Assembly: GCA_963797255.1 (NCBI GenBank)
Contig: CAWCOV010000012.1
Span: 248,001-312,000, forward strand
From: JANXZS01 sp963797255
Lineage (GTDB): Bacteria > Acidobacteriota > Terriglobia > Terriglobales > Acidobacteriaceae
DNA length: 64,000 nucleotides
Direction: 5' to 3'
Position 1 is the first letter of the stretch; every line of letters begins with the position of its first letter. The notes under the pieces were generated by a model. The model ran no database searches. It saw only the letters and a program-made list of their open reading frames with translations, and had not been told where the DNA came from. Position numbers and translations under genes: made by a program. Positions 62,005 to 64,000 of this stretch are shown here, piece by piece.

Positions 62005-62067
62005 CCGCGTCAGGCATTAAGATGTCAGGGTGCTCCCAAAAGGGCTGCCCGATCGGATTTTTCGAAA

Positions 62068-63465
62068 ATGTTTGAGAAGATCGCCAATATCTTCCGTATT
62101 CCCGACCTGCGTAAGCGCGTTCTGTTTACGCTGGGTCTGCTGGCCGTATACCGGCTGGGCGCACATATCCCTACCCCGGGTGTAAACACCAAGCTGCTGG
62201 CCCAGTTTTTTGACCAGCAGAGCGGCAGCGCTCTTGGCCTGGTCGATCTGTTCAGCGGCGGCAACCTGCGCCGGCTGACGGTTTTCGCCCTGGGCATCAT
62301 GCCGTATATCACCGCATCCATCATCTTCCAATTGCTGACTGTAGTGTATGAGCCCTTGGCTCGTCTGCAGAAGGAAGGCGAACTGGGTCGTCGCAAGATC
62401 ACCCAGTGGACTCGTTACCTGACCGTCGTCCTGGCCGCGATCCAGTCTTTCGCCATAGCCATGACGTTGAATAGCGGCGCGGGGGGCGTGTCGTACGTGC
62501 TCAATCCGGGACCAGGCTTCATTCTGATGACCATGCTCACGCTCACCACGGGCACCGCCTTCATCATGTGGCTGGGTGAGCAGATTACCGACCGTGGTGT
62601 CGGTAACGGCATGAGTTTGCTGATCTTCGCCGGCATCGTAGTCGGTATTCCCCGCGGTATCGCGGACCTGGTGGACAAGGTTCGTACTTCGGCCTGGGGA
62701 TCGCTGACCGTGATCGTTGTCGCCCTGCTGATTGCGGCCATGATCGCCATCGTAGCGTTCATCGTTTTCGTGGAACGCAGCGAGCGGCGCATCCCGGTGC
62801 AGTATGCCAAGCGCATCGTAGGACGCAGGCTGATGGGCGGCCAATCGACCCATCTGCCTCTCAAGGTTAATTCCGGCGGCGTTATGCCGGTCATTTTTGC
62901 CAGTTCAATTTTGTCGGCGCCGTTGCTGTTTGCGAACATGAGTATTGTTCACAACAACAACTTCCTGACGCGGGTTTTCGAGGGCATGCGCCCCGGCGAG
63001 CCATGGTACGAGTTGCTGTACATGGTCGCGATTATCTTCTTTGCGTACTTCTATATCTCCATCGTCTTTCGGCCGGACGATATCGCAGACAACATGCGGA
63101 AATATGGCGGATTCATCCCCGGAATTCGCCCCGGTAAACGGACGTCGGACTACATCAACGACATACTTACGCGCATCACGCTGGTGGGCGCGCTGTACCT
63201 TATCGTGATTTCCCTGGTCCCTCAGATCCTGATCAGCGGCATTCACTTGAATAATTTATGGCTGGTAGGCGGCTTCTTCGAAAGATTGCCGGTATGGGTG
63301 ACCCATGGACTGGGCGTCAACTTCTACTTCGGCGGCACCTCGCTGCTGATCGTGGTGGGTGTCGCAATGGACACGGTCAACCAAGTGGAAAGCCAGCTCA
63401 TTATGCGCCACTATGAAGGATTTTCTCCCAAGAGCGGCCGCATTCGGGGAAGGCGGAACTGGTAG
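62068..63465 (+). CDS. secY: preprotein translocase subunit SecY
   Basis: 465 residues, ten membrane helices, the protein-conducting channel. Motifs: RVLFTLGLLAVYRLGAHIPTPGV, LFSGGNLRRLTVFALGIMPYITASII, GNGMSLLIFAGIV, QSTHLPLKVNSGGVMPVIFASS, FRPDDIADNMRKYGGFIPGIRPG. SecY is the target for Sec-dependent export of the many secreted proteins in this window. Its TAG stop overlaps the adk GTG start. Confidence 0.98.
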   Translation: MFEKIANIFRIPDLRKRVLFTLGLLAVYRLGAHIPTPGVNTKLLAQFFDQQSGSALGLVDLFSGGNLRRLTVFALGIMPYITASIIFQLLTVVYEPLARLQKEGELGRRKITQWTRYLTVVLAAIQSFAIAMTLNSGAGGVSYVLNPGPGFILMTMLTLTTGTAFIMWLGEQITDRGVGNGMSLLIFAGIVVGIPRGIADLVDKVRTSAWGSLTVIVVALLIAAMIAIVAFIVFVERSERRIPVQYAKRIVGRRLMGGQSTHLPLKVNSGGVMPVIFASSILSAPLLFANMSIVHNNNFLTRVFEGMRPGEPWYELLYMVAIIFFAYFYISIVFRPDDIADNMRKYGGFIPGIRPGKRTSDYINDILTRITLVGALYLIVISLVPQILISGIHLNNLWLVGGFFERLPVWVTHGLGVNFYFGGTSLLIVVGVAMDTVNQVESQLIMRHYEGFSPKSGRIRGRRNW

Positions 63466-64000
63466 TGAGCTCGACCATTTCAGAAGAAGACACTGTGGAA
63501 GTGCAGTCGAAACATGTGATTCCCGGGCCAATCCTGTTGTTGGGTGCTCCGGGCGTCGGCAAGGGAACTCAGGCACAGGAAATTGTGAAAGCCTGGGGGA
63601 TACCGCAGATCTCCACTGGAGACATTCTGCGTGGGAATGTGGCTCGCAACACCGAATTGGGAGTGCTGGCCAAGGAAATCATGTGCCGGGGAGAGCTTGT
63701 TCCGGACGGCCTGGTCAATCGGATGGTGGCAGCGCGCCTGACCGAACCGGACACCGTAAACGGCTATATTCTGGATGGATTTCCCCGGACAATCGGGCAG
63801 GCAACATGGCTGGATAAGCATCTGGCGGAGCAGCAAAGCCCGCTTCCAGTCGTTGCTGTAAGCATCAATGTGGGTTATACTCAGTTGTTGCGTCGAATTA
63901 CCGGACGGCGCAATTGTCTCGCCTCCCAGCATATTTACAACATCTATTTCCAGCCGCCAAAGCACGACATGGTGTGCGACTTGGATGGCTCGCCGCTGGT
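63465..64000 (+). CDS. adk: adenylate kinase (3' end beyond window)
   Basis: About 178 codons before the window ends. GTG start overlaps the secY stop (TAGTG), giving an N-terminal extension of about 20 residues before the P-loop GAPGVGKGTQAQ (27-38), relative to the E. coli enzyme. NMP-binding segment STGDILRGNVAR and the hinge LDGFPRTIGQA are present. In the LID, GRRNCLASQHIYNIYFQPP and VCDLDG keep only one cysteine of each CxxC pair, with Ser and Asp in the partner positions, a mixed form between zinc and non-zinc LIDs. Confidence 0.92.
   Translation, partial: MSSTISEEDTVEVQSKHVIPGPILLLGAPGVGKGTQAQEIVKAWGIPQISTGDILRGNVARNTELGVLAKEIMCRGELVPDGLVNRMVAARLTEPDTVNGYILDGFPRTIGQATWLDKHLAEQQSPLPVVAVSINVGYTQLLRRITGRRNCLASQHIYNIYFQPPKHDMVCDLDGSPL

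Overview
The window looks like a GC-rich chromosome segment from an Acidobacteriota member, probably a Terriglobia / Acidobacteriaceae-type soil bacterium. Lineage-flavoured markers are a partial VWFA-related secreted protein, a long FtsX-type permease of the acidobacterial duplicated-orphan-permease kind, a PknB-like kinase fused to a membrane segment and TPRs, several lipoproteins or secreted proteins of unknown role, and many long perfect intergenic hairpins. No tRNA, rRNA, CRISPR array, transposase or phage gene was recognised. The assignment rests on gene content read by eye; no search was run.

Layout. 1-24.5 kb is an accessory region of mostly single genes in mixed orientation: VWFA protein, alpha/beta hydrolase, arylsulfatase, vanadium-haloperoxidase/PAP2-like enzyme, a redox cluster (aldo/keto reductase diverging from an Rrf2 regulator followed by an AhpD-like protein), a GH5 glycoside hydrolase, about 2.5 tandem copies of a 217-220 bp repeat, an ECF sigma/anti-sigma pair, the orphan permease, small secreted proteins, a TetR regulator, the kinase, a SYLF protein, a SpoIIE-type phosphatase and a ComEA-like protein. 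24.6-31.2 kb is a compact histidine operon in the order hisI-G-D-C-B-H-F-A. It is preceded by a promoter, a 25-codon leader peptide containing seven histidines, and an intrinsic terminator that can compete with an antiterminator pairing, i.e. an apparent transcription attenuator. hisE is not in the operon.

31.2-46.4 kb holds an aminotransferase, a FUSC-type membrane protein, a 2-hydroxyacid dehydrogenase, an S10-like carboxypeptidase, a minus-strand operon (VOC-ribH fusion, nusB, enoyl-CoA hydratase, lipoprotein), a second ECF sigma/zinc-finger anti-sigma pair, a beta-propeller lipoprotein and an S9 peptidase. 46.5-64 kb is the str-S10-spc super-operon on the plus strand: rpsL, rpsG, fusA, tuf, rpsJ, rplC, rplD, rplW, rplB, rpsS, rplV, rpsC, rplP, rpmC, rpsQ, rplN, rplX, rplE, rpsN, rpsH, rplF, rplR, rpsE, rpmD, rplO, secY and the start of adk. 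It begins with a good promoter and a structured leader of about 430 nt that I could not assign to a known RNA family.

The points most worth following are the his attenuator, the one-base frame disruption in rplX, the in-frame fusion of a VOC domain to lumazine synthase, and the unassigned structured RNA in front of rpsL.
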